DNA from: Hirudo medicinalis
Lineage: Eukaryota; Annelida; Clitellata; Hirudinida; Hirudinidae
DNA: 64,000 nt
Direction of reading: 5' to 3'
Assembly (NCBI GenBank): GCA_011800805.1
Contig: MPNW01000168.1
Location: 8,839 to 72,838, forward strand
Under the pieces are notes generated by a model that saw only the letters and a program-made list of their open reading frames with translations, was not told where the DNA came from and searched no databases. The position numbers were made by a program, and so were the translations under genes. Below, piece after piece: positions 35,100 to 48,300 of the stretch; the stretch's first letter is position 1, and each line of letters starts with the position of its first letter.

Positions 35100-36420
35100 G
35101 AGAGCACAATGTTCATGAGGCTTGATCTTGGGATGCCGAACCTCTCCAGAACCTAAACGCCATCACTCCTCTCAAACTGCTTATGAAGGCACCCGCATCC
35201 GGATACAACCTCTGAGTGCCGACTGGGGCATTCTTCAACATCCACTTGTGAACATCTTGGATGTCGTAATTCGAGACAGTCCTGTCATGTTCCATGTCCA
35301 AAATTGAAAACATCTGAAAGAATGGTTACGTCACACACTATGTAGTTGTCGCTTTTCCGGGCGCACAGATTTTGTATTTTAAGTCCCTGCTCTGATTAAT
35401 ATGGGGCTCTATTTTATTTATATAGCCTTTTTCTTTCAGCAAGTGTTCCAATCTTCTCAAAACGACGTTGTGTCTCATGTCATGGGCCATCCGTTCTTGA
35501 GCATTTCTGGATCATAAGCCCCAAAGATCCAAGAGATTGACAGCCATCATCACATCTTGAGGGAGCCTGCGGGTTCCATCGTGAAGATCTAAGTCTTCAT
35601 GGCAAGACAGCAGCTCGGATCTTCATGCATCTGATGTATTGAGTGGGTGGAATTCTGGGGACAGCAGCTGCAATCCACTCATTCATTCCTTAATCTTAAT
35701 TTGTACCCATAAAAGGCTCTTTGAGATTGCTTCTCTCCAGTCATGTTTGATTGATTTGCCACCGCCGTCCCAAACTTCCGAAACTCTCTCGTAGTCAGAG
35801 TGTTATCTTTCAGAACATCCGTCACAAATTCATCTTTTCTGTGACCTGTCTCTGTCAATCTTCTTAGTAGACACCTATTGTCTGTGCTGAACTATTCCCA
35901 AGACTTAGTAGGTGCAAGATAAAACGGAAAGGGACATCTTTTGGAAGATGCAGCTAATGCCTTATTGATCCTCTAATTGCGGTGTCCAAGGGAGACCTCT
36001 TAGGTAAGCCTATGAGCGAGACTTGGTAACAGATGAATCTTCAAAATATAAATTCGTTGGCTGGGTTTTAAAGGTGCTTTGGATATAGGATGAAGTATTT
36101 TTTTTAAATTTCATCTTTGATCGACGCTGGTTGCATTCTGGCTCCAATCTGTATCTCCAAATATTTGTATGATTGAGATCGGACTGCAATTTGATGTAAG
36201 GTGATGGATTGAATACCCAGAGTTTTTGCTTGCAGTGAGTCTCAAGTCTAAGACTGGATTGATTTTCAGACCGGCGCTATTCATTGCACTCTCTAATTGC
36301 CCCATCAGTCTTTTCATTCCAATGTCGGTCGATGACATTAACATCAGATCATCGGCGAATGCGATGTAGTTGCGCTTGGTCTTCGAGCCTCTGCCAGCTG
36401 TGAAATTATTTTTTTTTTAA
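35100..36420 (-). mobile_element. R2-like non-LTR retrotransposon, decayed RT and C-terminal region
   Basis: Reading the minus strand from 36420 down: IAFADDLMLMSS (RT motif with the FADD catalytic aspartates, about 36325-36365), AGLKINP, then APLKPSQRIYILKIHLLPS (about 36000-36080), then FYLAPTK, RRLTETGH-KDEFVTDVLKDN (about 35800-35870), and RHNVVLRRLEHLLKEKGY (about 35400-35470). This order matches reverse transcriptases of the R2/restriction-like-endonuclease clade. Several stops and frameshifts interrupt it, so it is dead. The surroundings are not ribosomal DNA, the usual R2 target. Confidence 0.75.
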
Positions 36421-36654
36421 ATTTTATTTTTCCAGCCTTTCAAAAAATCAATTCACAGTCGAAAAATCGAATCGGAATTCGAAAAAAAAAAATCCTCATC
36501 GAATTTAATGTCCTTGTTCAGGCCTGAGATCACCCTCGGACAGATAAAAAAGAATATAACGAGGGTCAGCAAGGCCTTCCAAGAGCACACGACTAGCGTC
36601 AAGCTCAAGAAGTCTTACGTCTCAAGTTCAAGTTTTCTACTTTCTTTCTTCTAC

Positions 36655-36998
36655 CGCACCCGTGGGCTCCTGTAAGTGTCCTGGAATGCTCGAATCACGA
36701 CACTCATTAGGCACCATCTTGAAAAACCCATTTCTCTCCAGAAGGCATATGATTCCTCCGCCGTCACTCCCCTCCAGTTACAAACGCAGGCGGTCACAAT
36801 TGGCTTTAGTTTACTGGTTCACGAACATTCTTCTCCATTCATGCGTGGATTTCTGGCATGTCTTATTTGTCCTTTTTTGTTCTCGTGGACATAGTCTAAG
36901 TCAACTGTGTCGACGACTACGGCAACGTCAAGGACTATATACTTTCCATCTTTCCAGGCGCATAGATCCGGGATTTTGGTTCCAACGTTGGCTGGGAT
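36655..36998 (-). mobile_element. R2-like restriction-like endonuclease fragment
   Basis: The minus strand below 36998 encodes YIPANVGTKIPDLCAW, then KYIVLDVAVVVDTVDLDYV, then ENKKGQ. The PD...D...K arrangement is the PD-(D/E)XK-like core of R2-type endonucleases. After a stop it continues TKLKPIVTACVCNW in another stretch. In an intact element this domain follows the RT, but here it lies upstream of the RT piece at 35100-36420, so it comes from a second copy or a rearrangement. Confidence 0.6.
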
Positions 36999-37001
36999 GT
37001 A

Positions 37002-37007
37002 AAATTA

Positions 37008-37045
<38 letters not shown>

Positions 37046-37148
37046 ATTATTATTATTGTTGTTGTTGTTATTATCATTATTATTGTTTTGTTATTGTTAT
37101 TATTAATTGACACTTTCTCTCATTCAGGATGTCACCAGCAATGACCAN

Positions 37149-37243
<95 letters not shown>
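37002..37243. repeat. (ATT)n microsatellites flanking a single N
   Basis: Imperfect ATT/GTT array at 37002-37107, 40 bases of other sequence, an N at 37148, then about 31 perfect ATT units to 37243. The N probably marks another contig join or an unresolved repeat. Confidence 0.95.
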
Positions 37244-37246
<3 letters not shown>

Positions 37247-37979
37247 ATTTGTTGCATAATATTAATAGCAGAACATAGATGAGAGGGACCGGCTCCTGAA
37301 AGATTACAGACCTGATTACAAGCGCTCAATTGTCAGCAGATAACTTTACATAAGAATATCGAACTCTCTAATTGATTTAAGACCAAGAACCTTTGCAAGG
37401 ACTTCTAGGGTGTCATGACAGGCTCCATCATGAGTTCCAAAGATAAAAAATGAGTTTTCATAGCCCAAATAAAGCAAATGTTTCAATTTTGCGAACAGTA
37501 TCCATAAAAATTTAAACGTCTTCTAAAACCGATTGGAAGGAGTGATTTGTGACATTGCGATTAACAAAGTATATGAATTTCTAAAAACAAAGCATCTTTG
37601 CGATATTAAAGAATCTACAGATGACTTTATTATATTAAATTTGATAAAGGCTAAAAGTGAGTTTTAAAAACAGCCGACATCATTTGAATATATTAAATTT
37701 TAAATTTACTGCATTGTTTTCGTTTTTACGCACCGGGCGTTCGTTAGACGTATACCGATTTGTACCTCATTGAGGTTTTAACCAGTTTTACTTCTTAACC
37801 GATTGTGGCTGCTTTGTTCAACTCTACACTTGAAAGGGTACTACCGACATTGACTACCAATATTTACGCGCTCTTGCTAATTATTTATACTTGGCATGTG
37901 TTTTCTGGTTATGTATAGTTCCACTGAATCTGAAGACGTGATCGATGAACATTTATTGGCTTCAAGCGAATGATTCTAG

Positions 37980-38070
37980 AGCACAACGTTTGGGATAGAA
38001 ATCTGTTTTGCTATATTAGTGGATGTAGTGCAGTTGGCACCAATTGCCGAAAATCAAGATAATTTTAACA
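37980..38070 (+). pseudogene. Decayed copy of the first GTF3C4 exon
   Basis: AGAAATCTGTTTTGC near 38001 and GATGTAGTGCAGTTGGC near 38023 match 39028-39095 in GTF3C4 exon 1 (AGAAATCTGTTCTG, GATGCAGTGCAATTGGC) at roughly three bases in four, with small gaps. Its translation keeps VQLAPIAE against VQLALIAE. No later exon copy was clearly identified. Confidence 0.45.
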
Positions 38071-38989
38071 GGACTTAACGCTTCTGGTACATCAGGAGGA
38101 CATAAAATTTGGCATATTAGATATCTATTAAAATTAATAAGTGAGAATAGTTATGTTGCACCATCATCTTAAGTTCTCAAAGGAATGGAAATAACTAGGA
38201 TTTCTATGGTTTGCCCCTGCTGCTTTTTTCTCGATTTATCTAGAACCAGTATTTCTTATACTTTTTCATTATTAAGAGCTTTTTAGAGATCATCTTAATT
38301 TTTGGGACAAACTTAATGTGTTTCAACTCCACTTCATCCACCAAAAGTAGAAATGATAATTACCTTTCTAACTTCTTTCATATACATTTCAATTGTGATT
38401 TTGGTGCTTTAGTGTGGATTTTTTAGGATAGATTTTGCTAGATAAGGAACTCTGGTGTTAAGTTTAGAAAAATAATGTTTGCAAGTCTGCAGAGTAGTGC
38501 ATCGCTACAAATGTGTGCACATGTAAGCCCCATCAAAAATATCTGAGGGCTTTATTTAGCCCCTATTTTAAAATGAAGGAAAGGAGATTTTGTTAACATC
38601 TCATTCATTACTGGATAGTGATGATAGGGATGGTACTTACCTGTTTTTAAAGTTTTTCCTATTCTTTTTATGTAAACCAGTCAAAGTGAATGGGACACCA
38701 CCATCTTTGATGACATTAATTCCTTGTGCATAACTTTATTATTCCTTTAACTATATATTAGTAACATTAGTTTTGAAACACTGTTGAAACTTGCTTATTA
38801 AGTTTGCTTAAACTTCACTTTTTAAATCATTATGACATTTTGAAGTTCCCAACTTTCTGTCCCAGCTGGTTTCATTATTGAAATTTTGTCCCTCAGAGTT
38901 GACGTTTTAGTTACCAATTTATATTTAAATAAATGCGAGTAATTAATCGTTAATTTATTTGCTTGACCAGAAATTAATGATTTCTTTAG

Positions 38990-41900
38990 ATGAATATTGC
39001 TAGAACGTTGTGCTTCAAACAAGAGCTAAAGGAGAAATCTGTTCTGTTGGACTTAGATGCAGTGCAATTGGCTCTAATCGCAGAAAGTTCAACATTCATT
39101 TTGGTGATCTATTCAATTGTCCCATGTCTTTTTATTTATTTGATCATTAATCATAAATTTAAATCTAATTTGCAGAATTTCAATCCATCCATTGTTGAAC
39201 GTACAGACAAGTTGTGCATAGACATCCATCAGGTGGCATGTTTGAAAAGAAATTTTTGGAGTGATGAAGAGAGTGATGGTTGGAGTCATCGCATAATTTT
39301 TTTCTAATTATCATATATTATTAGAATTACCATTAAGTAAATATTAATGCAATGTGTGCAGTTCATTTATTCAATTTTTACAGATGAACTTAAAAGCTTT
39401 TGCTTGGAGGATAAATTTGGATCATTCTATGACAGGGGGATCAAGTCTATCAAAGGTCAACACATGAAAGATTTCAAAAGGTTGGAATCCTGCTTGCCAT
39501 CTTAATGCTGCTTAATTAAATGATATGTCAATCTTTTGATATATATCCTTCCTCAACTAACCTAAAACTTCTTGGCATTGCCTTTGGCTCTCACCTCAGT
39601 TTCAAAAAACACACCAATTCTATAGTTAAATCCTTCAATCACCTTATTTGGGCAATCTGACACATCTATCCCTTCCTCCCTGTTGATATGACTTCTGGCC
39701 CTCTCTGGACTACTGCAACTCTATGGTACATCTGCCTCTCTTATTCATTCCCTCCAATGCATCTAAAATAACCTTGCCAAGCTCATCCTCTTCAATACCT
39801 TCACCAGCTCTGAATGCCTGTTGCAACTGCAGTGGTTACCTATCCGAATTCACATCATCTTCAAAAAAATGTCACTCGCAGGTTATCGTATTCTAGCACC
39901 AGCCAAGCCAGCCTCTTGACAACCTCATTCACTGCCACCACATGGCATGACCTCGTTCTTCTTTCACCAATCAACTACACCAACAATTCCATGGGTCATC
40001 CCTCGTCAACTGATGCCTCTCGTATGCTTCGCCTGCATCTAGAATGATCTTTTCCCTTTCATCTCGTCACAACCGACCAAGCATCGGCCTAAACCAATTT
40101 CTTCGGTATGGCCGTTGACTGGGAATCGCGGTGCCTCTCTATGTACATGGTGCACGGAAATGAACCGTTAGGCCTGCAGGTTGGTCGAATGGGTTACTTT
40201 CCTGCATATGATGGTAACGGCAACGGTCGTAATGCTTCGTGTTCGAAACCCAGCCCGCACTGCAGCAAGCGCCCTTGGGAAGGAGTGCTATGTAAATGGT
40301 TAACAAGAAGCGCCTCTGATGCTATGCATATGGCGCTATATAAATGAAGTACATTTACATTTTACGTATTACTATTGATGTATTGAACAAGTTACAGTTG
40401 ATTTAATATTAAATATTCGATGTCCCAGGTCAGTGCTTGCTATACTTAGCAGCAAATCCTCTCTTATGATATATTTGGATAATTTTGAAGATCCACATGA
40501 GGTGATTTGATTTTGTGGACATTTCCGTGCATTTAAGTGGTGTGTAACATCAGGATTTCATGGCATTTATTTATTTTTTCATGTTCTTTCTTGTTGCATG
40601 TTCTGCACACCTACATTACATTTCATTTCATTGAACCACAAATCCATAGGCACTTGACTTCCACACCTTCATGAGGAATGAATCCATCAAGAATTCCCAT
40701 GTCCAACTCCACTCGCTGAATTCAGAAAAAGTGAGAAGAGAAGTGTTTGAAGTTCTCTTTTCTTCAAAATTGAATGCTTTGTGTTAGTTATCATTTTAAT
40801 GTAAATAAATATGTAAATAAATTATTTGAAATCTACTTTTCATTCTAAGGTATGTGCTGGTCGGTCAGCTTAATGAACTCGTCGGATACGGTTTGCCATT
40901 CCACGGCTTATTTTGCTGTTTCACATTCCTTGGGTTTTATTACTATTTGGGAGACCAATGTCCGTGGTGGGAGGTCAGATTGCTCTAATTATGAAAAGTG
41001 TTCTTAACATAATTATATATTATTTTATATTAAACATATAAAATGGAATAATGCACAAAATGCACAATAATCCTTAATATTGATAACACTTTTACAATGA
41101 TTTCCCTAATATGGCTATTGGCCTGAATGATAAACATTAACTGTGTTATTTGATTCTTGTAGCTTTGATCTCATGTGTGGTATTGATGTCAAAGATATTG
41201 TTGTTGAGGAGATGTTTTTCTTTTCTTGTGGAAAATCAAGTGAGTTCTTGTTGATCAACAAAATTAATGAGCAGTTGTGCCAAAAATAGTGCTATATTAT
41301 TGATGTTATAAGATTTTCTAAACAAGTTCATGCACAGTAATGCCAATCTAAACTAGAACAGTGACATATTTTTGTTTATAAGGATTCAAATTAGATATGC
41401 ATTCTCTTCTCAACTTCAAATATTCTGATGAACATAAATTGCTATTGCAAACCTAAATCCTAATTCATCTTAAGACATTTTTAATTAAATATATATGTAT
41501 TTGTGGCTCTTTTAACAACAGTAGCAGCACAAATATTGTTGTACCACACCACAGGCATACATTTAATATATTGATTGGTCGTGCAGCTCACTTATGCATG
41601 AGTTTCAGAGATGGACGGGTGTGTCTGGTCGAGTTCTTGTCAACCGAAGGCAGCCCGACGAGGTTGGATGTTACCTACATTTGGGATGACAAAGACTATA
41701 TCCCTACAAATGGCATCATCTTTGTTGAACAGGTACTCGTTTTATAATTCTTCGATTCCTTCACCAGTCTCTATTTATGTTGTGTACTTTTGTGTTTTAT
41801 AGCATCAAATGTTAGCCATTCCCAAGAATCAACATCTTGTTTTGCTGAGTTTTGATCTGTCAGATGAAAAGAAAAAAGTTTTCTCCTTGCAAATCTTGCC

Positions 41901-43899
41901 AATCGACACCAGATTTTACATTTCCAGTGTGTGCTTGAATTGTAAATTATTTGCGATGCAGTAACATTTTAAATTCAAATTCAGGTGTTGTGCCTTTCAA
42001 ATCGGAACTTGTTTTAACAACTTTCGATGGCCTCATGTTTAAAGTCAGCCTCTCTGGTCAGTAAATTATGAGGAATTCATTCAATTATACAATGATATTA
42101 ACCATTATTTTGCTAAATGGCTAACAATTGTTGGAGCAGTATTTATTACTATCTGTGTTAAAAATTATTTCAACTGAACCCGTAAAGAGCTCATTAATTT
42201 TGTTGATCATTAAAGGTGAGAAACTTCAAAAGGAGCAAATGATGTTACCATGGAATGTTAAAGATTGGAACATTTATGGAGCTCGAACAACAAAAAACAA
42301 CATTTACTTAGTCGTGGCCACCTACCCATCAAAGTTTTACTGTAACAGAATTGTTAAGCAACCCTCACTGGTTAGACTATTTTGAAATGTTTGCAAAATG
42401 TATTCTGTATGCGTCTGCTATTATAGGTACATCTGATTCCAATTTCTACTCTGGAGGATATTGGACAATTGATCATAAATCATTTAGGTTGAATTTCACC
42501 TTTTGTTCTTAATTGGGATGGTTGATGATCATGTTGCCTTGTCTTAGGACCTGTTTATGACATATATGATGCTTTGTGTCATCTCAAATTCGAACTGGCA
42601 CGTGGTGGTTGTTGGCCTCAGTCACTCATTGAATACATGGATGAGGCTGATGACCTCAATGGCTTTTCACTCCAAAAGCTTAAAGTTTTGAGGTTTGTTC
42701 AATTTTAAGATATTGTGCTTGTATAAAATTAAAGTAAACTAAACTGCGTTATAAAATATATGTGTGAAGAGAGAGACAAAATATACCACAATTTTAGACA
42801 ATGAATAAGTTGCATTGGAATTAATTGTTCAATTAATGTAGAATTTATTCTAAACACTTAAAGTTAGTGATTCCTTTATTAGTTTTTGCTGTTTTTGTTA
42901 TAAATATTTTCGAGACTACACTAATGTGATTGCCTGTTTGAATCTGCTTAATGATCTTAGAAATCCTGGCATTTGCTGTGATAATGCACTTATCGAATCA
43001 CTGATTGTTTCAGGTGCATTCTTTGTATCAGAGTTTCATATCTAAAAGAAGAAGAAAAAGATTTCAAAGTAGGTTTATAATTTTGCAGAGACAAGTGGGA
43101 ATTGTGATTTGTAATTCATAAACTATTCATGAATAATGCAGGAGAAGCTTGCGTACTGCATTAGGAGAATTGAGATGTTTATTCTAATGAATCACATCCA
43201 GGCAACTTTCGGAATGCTGTGTTCCTTGAATTCTAAATCTTTGTTGCCTAAAGGTTTGTCCACGTTTTGAGTTTTAATTTTTTTTAGACATAAATTAATT
43301 AGGATGTAACACATTGTAGAAAAATCATCCCTGACCCTCATGAACAATTTTATGGCAAGCAATTTTATGAATTCTCGCTTTGTTTTGCTTGAGGTGTTTT
43401 CACATGATTACAATGAAGTTTGTTTGATCTGTCAAGAAGGTAGGTAACAATCTTTCATTTCCAATAATTTGGAAATTGCTTGATTTTTATTTAGATTTAA
43501 ATTGTGTTCTTTTGAATTTTGTTATTAGCTGTCAAGTTTGATGACCACAGCAAAGGCTCTTGTGTTAATGGGCATGTTTTTGGTGGGTTGCCATCTCTAT
43601 TTATTATTAGAGTTTTTAGGTCACAAAGTTCATTATTAATTAACTCCTTCTGATTTGTCTTACCAGCTCGATGTTGTCAGTCACTACTTCTCTGCAGTGA
43701 CCTTCCTTATAGAACATGCAATGTTTGCAAGTCAAGTGCAACTAGAAAGACAGGTATGATTTTTCGAGCTTAATTATCTGAGAGGAAATTAAGCTACAAC
43801 TTCCATTCATTTGCAGATGAATGCTCTTTCTTTGGTAATGTCCTGACCGATACATGTACATATTGTGATGGACAGCTTAAACTGATTGAGGGTTTTTGA
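38990..43899 (+). CDS. GTF3C4: General transcription factor 3C subunit 4 (TFIIIC 90 kDa)
   Basis: Early exons 38990-39103, 39176-39278, 39384-39480, 40429-40501 and 40650-40730 join in frame, followed by about a dozen more to the TGA at 43897-43899. The gene product is a TFIIIC subunit that helps recruit RNA polymerase III to tRNA and 5S genes. The N-terminal part resembles the WD-repeat-like region (RSVLAILSSKSSLMIYLD; AYFAVSHSLGFITIWE). The C-terminus shows the TFIIIC zinc-binding domain: CLICQEAVKFDD, SCVNGHVFARCCQSLLLCSD, CNVC, and CTYCDGQLKLIEGF. This arrangement and the ending pattern identify the family. The join from 40730 to the exon near 40853 is one base out of phase by eye. The fourth intron holds a LINE piece and a SINE. 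The ATG at 38990 is the first in frame. Confidence 0.85.
39560..40085 (+). mobile_element. CR1-like LINE reverse-transcriptase fragment
   Basis: Translations in shifting frames read LKLLGIAFGSHLSF, later LLQLQWLPIRIHIIFK and YRILAPAKPAS. These match the end of LINE RTs (K-LGV-lds-lsf; L-WLPvr-RI-yK; L-PaYLs). Stops and frameshifts show that it is dead. It is inserted in the fourth intron of GTF3C4. Confidence 0.65.
40088..40365 (+). mobile_element. SINE-like element
   Basis: GC-richer block in an AT-rich intron, with GTGTTCGAAACCC (40239-40251) resembling a Pol III B box and a tail GGCGCTATATAAATGAAG (about 40332-40349), of a type found at the ends of many animal SINEs, then a short A/T repeat. 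It directly follows the LINE fragment. Confidence 0.5.
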
Positions 43900-44159
43900 T
43901 TTTTTTAATGATGTGATTGTTGTTTGATTAAAATTATGTTATGAAGTTGATGTACCATGTGAAATGTTAGGTGCGTGAAAATACATCCTGGAATGAAGCG
44001 CCTTTTCAGCTATTTTTTGGCATTTAAGCCCCCTTCAAAACCAGAAATGGTTGGCAACCTTTTTCTGCTCTTCGACTTATTTGATTCTGTTGCTTTCTCT
44101 TTGCATAGTTCAACTTTGTGTAGAGCTTGTCAATTTAGCTGCTAGCTAAATCGAGTAGC

Positions 44160-44640
44160 ACTCAAATACAAGCACCCCGAGTCTGATATGTCACGCTTTC
44201 CTTCATTAAAGAGATCAAGAACTTCTGGAAGTACGTCTAATCCATTAATATTGCTCCCTACTCTGGAGCCCTCACAATAACCAAAATCGAACGCCTTCAA
44301 AAATACCTCATCCACAGTTTAGACGTTTGTCATGTATGAGCAGACTCTACAGACTTGACGTTCATCGGCGACTCACTTATGACTTGTTTCTTTGCTATAA
44401 AGTAGTTCACGGTTTTGCTCAATGCACCGTTGCAGACTATTTCATATCGTCGAGAAGTCGCATTCTCCACTACTGACAGGCTGCATATCTCCAGCAACCG
44501 CATCATAAAACTCTGGAATTCTGAAATAATTAGCTCCTGAGCTCTTTCAAGCCTCAAATAATGCAATTATATCATCGATCTTAGCGAACATGCCATTAAA
44601 TGGATGATGATATTATTCCTCTCGGGACGATTTGCTACCA
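44160..44640 (+). mobile_element. LINE RT C-terminal fragment
   Basis: The plus strand encodes SRLYRLDVHRRLTYDLFLCY, KVVHGFAQC and, after frameshifts, DRLHISSNRIIKLWNS. This is the usual end of CR1/Rex-like LINE ORF2 (R-y-D-l-f-Y-K-v-G; R--n-Rvv--WN-LP). Interrupted by stops, it lies between GTF3C4 and TMTC4. Confidence 0.55.
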
Positions 44641-45331
44641 CAAAACCGTTGGCGAAACCTTTTTTCTTACCATCGACTGAATTTTTTTAAATGTCATTCA
44701 ATTTAACGGAAAACTAAGATTTAAAGCAAGTTACGTGCAATAGTTTATAGAAACGGCTTAACACAAATTATTGAAAAATTATTTGCTCGTCAGATGTCAG
44801 CTTAAGTTAAACATATGTTAAATCATCTTTCAGCTAACAAATTTCACAAAAGTAATGAAATACATCAAAAATTCATTTATGCACGTTAAAGTAGAATAAC
44901 GACCTAAAATTATGAGATTATCATTAAAATTGATTAAGGCTGGATATTATTTAATAAAATATTTGATTTTGGCAATATAACATACAGCGCATCACTTTGA
45001 AAACTAATTTCTCAAAAAGTACAAAATATATTGCTAGTTCCTTGTTAAAGTTAGAGTATAATGTATCACAATTACGAGACATAATTTTGTTGGTTATGAT
45101 TAATGAATCATTAAAATTCATTAAGGCTGGCTACCAAATACTACTATAGACGTTGAAAACTGCCGATTTTGATTAAAATGCTTTAGATCTGAAGGCTAGG
45201 GGCATGCTTGCCAGTTGTCTTGTGCCGGTAGTGGTAAAAAGAGTCATTTATCAACTAGGCAGGTGGTTGATGTCTTTAACATTTTGCTTTATAGGAATAC
45301 TGATATCTCATCAAATTGCAAAAAAAAAGTT

Positions 45332-48300
45332 ATGGGGATGTTTTTGGAAGATCAAGCAGATTCCAAATGCCCTTATTACCGTCGTTATAGAATATACTTT
45401 AGATATCTTTTAATATTCGCAATGGGATTGATTACTTTTGGGAACAGCATCAATGGCTCATTCGTTTTTGATGATACTGAAGCGATTATTAATAATAAAG
45501 ATGTTACAAGTCCAAAAACAAGCATAGCAGCACTTTTCTTGCATGATTTTTGGGGAAGCAACATATCCTCAGCTCTTAGCCATAAATCTTATCGACCTTT
45601 GGTCGTGCTGTCATTCAAGTTAGCATTTGTAACCTTTTAAATGAAATGGAAAAAAATGCTTTTAAAATTCAAGTTCTTGAATTAGAGTTAACTGACCTAA
45701 CAATTTTGTTTCAGATTCAACTATTGGATTTTTAATAGGCTGTATGCAACCAGTTTTCATGCTGTGAATATTTTATTATATGGCATAGTGTGTGCATTAT
45801 TTTTAAAGTTTTTCACGCTTCTTTTTGATAAAATGGATAATAGAAGTCATGAAACCAGTTGGCTCTCCATCATGTCAGCTCTCTTATTCACTTTGCACCC
45901 CCTTCATGCAGAGAATGTATTGGATTTATTTGGAGTTTTAAATTTTGTTGGTTATGATTATCCACCAAATTACTCTCCCAGGTATCAGCCATTGTTGGAA
46001 GAGCTGATCTAATGTGCTCTATATTTTTCCTCTTGGCATTTTTTTCTTACATCAAATTCATCAATACAAGTACTAATTGAGACTGATTTCTAAATATTAA
46101 ACAATATATTTACATTTTTGAATTTGAACCAAAATAATTCATAATTGTCAGCTGATAATGGTTGCTGGAAAATGACTTATTTATGTTTTTTTGTCCTCTG
46201 CTCCATTTGTTCACTGTTATCAAAGGAACAGGGAATAACGGTTTTTGTGGGTGTCTTATTTTTTGGTGAAATTGTATTAAAATCAATTTGATGTTATTGT
46301 TGTGCAGGGCATTTGCTTCGTGCATGATCTTGCTTTGGAAAATAGGATCAACAGCTATCCTTGTAGTGAAAGACTCAAGGTTTGTAGTGATTTAAGGGGA
46401 TTTTTAATCTAAAATATGCTAACTGTTTTGCATTTAGAAAGTTGCTTCATCAAGAGACCTGATTCTAAGAATCTCAATGCTGGTTGTGCTTTCTGTTGCC
46501 TTCTTAATACTCCGATTGCTTGTCATGGGCTCTGAAACTCCACGTTTTCAAGAGTTTGACAATCCACATTCTTTTGTGGAAAATCCTCTTTTCAGGGTAA
46601 TTTATGGGCTTACACAAACAATATTTACTTAATGTGAATTTTCTATTATTTCAATAGAGCAAATTTTACAACTTGCATTGATATGCTTTTGATTGTTTCA
46701 TTCAATAACATTGTGATGTGATAAATATGATTAGTGATTTCTGTTTCTTCTTCGACAGATGCTAAACTATAATTATTTGTACTTTATCAATGCTTGGATT
46801 CTCGTTAATCCCTGGTGGTTGTGTTTTGATTGGTCAATGGGATGCATACCTGTTATTAACTCCATATATGACTGGAGGCTTTTGCTGGTGATCTTTCTGA
46901 ATTGCACAGTTATTGCAATCATGTGGTGCTGCTTTATGAAGAAGGAGGCAAAGGACAGGAAGTTAGTGACATTGGGAGAAATATAAGTTAAGTCATGCAA
47001 CAAGAGGGAAAATTATGGTTATGATTGCAAAATTTAAACTTTTACTTGGAGTTTTAAGTGATAAGCTAGCAGGTTTCCCTTGCTTCAACAAATTCTTAAA
47101 TTTACTGACATTATACTGAATTTGGTTTTCTTTTTTATCAAAGTCTTATAGTGATCTCTGTTAGCATCATCGTTATTCCATTCCTTCCCTCAAGTAATTG
47201 CTTCTTCAAAGTCGGGTTTGTTATTGCCGAAAGGAATCTGTTTTTGTCAAGTGCAGGCATTTGTATGCTTGTGGTGGCTGGAATGGATAGATTCAGAAGT
47301 CGCTTTAAGGTTATATTGCATATTCTATTTGTAAAGTCCTGATTTAAGAATTCATACTCTTGTGCTTATATCAATATTAATTTTCCTTTTTTTAATCTAT
47401 TTTAGAAATTGACATCAATTTTGTTCTTGCTCTTGCTAATGAGTTACTTTAAAAGATCACTACAAGTACTAATTTTATGAATGATGCCTTATTTATCTTA
47501 GAGTTGCAATTCTTCAAAATAGTTTTCATTTTGAGCATAGAGGAGCAGCAATTGGCTGGATGAAGAAACATTGTTTTCTTCAGGCGCTCAAGTATGTCCA
47601 AGAAATGCAAAGGTGTGAAACTACTTCTGATTATTTGATGTAAATGTTTAATTTTGATGACAAAATTGACTACTTTCTGTCAATTTATCTTTAGTTTCTC
47701 TGCTATTCAGTATAACAACTAGCTTTCATGTTGTTTGTTCCTTAAGGGATTTTACTTTATGTTTTTAACATTAACTGACTTGATTTTTATGTATTCCATT
47801 TCTTCTAGGTTCATTACAATATAGCCAAGATTGCAGCTGATAAAGGGCTTCTTTCTATAGCATTTAAAAGATACCATGTAGCCATAATGTGAGTATTATT
47901 GGTGTTACTGGAATTGTATTATGTTCTCACAGTTAATGAGTTTCATTCCCATGATGTATGTAGGCTGGCCCCCAATTATGATCAAGCACTAAACAACTTG
48001 GGTAATCTCTACAAAGAGCAGGGAAATTTTTCATTAGCAGAAGAGTATCTCAAGAAGGCATTGTCAGTAAGGTATATGTTCAGGCACATGAAATGGTTTA
48101 TCTGTTCTATCCTCCACCACTCAGTGACTTTTTTTTTAAAGAGTTTCAATGTCCTCAAATTAAAGTGCATCAATTACAAATTAATTTGGTTTAATTAAAC
48201 TATAAAATAATTGATTCCTAGACTATTTATAAACTACATTAAGAAAGCCATGTTAAATAATTGGTTGCTTCGATCCAATTGATCTCATACTATAAATATT

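Noticed and set aside
36928..37329. Poly-Asn, poly-Ile and poly-Leu frames
   Set aside because: They are produced by the ATT microsatellites.
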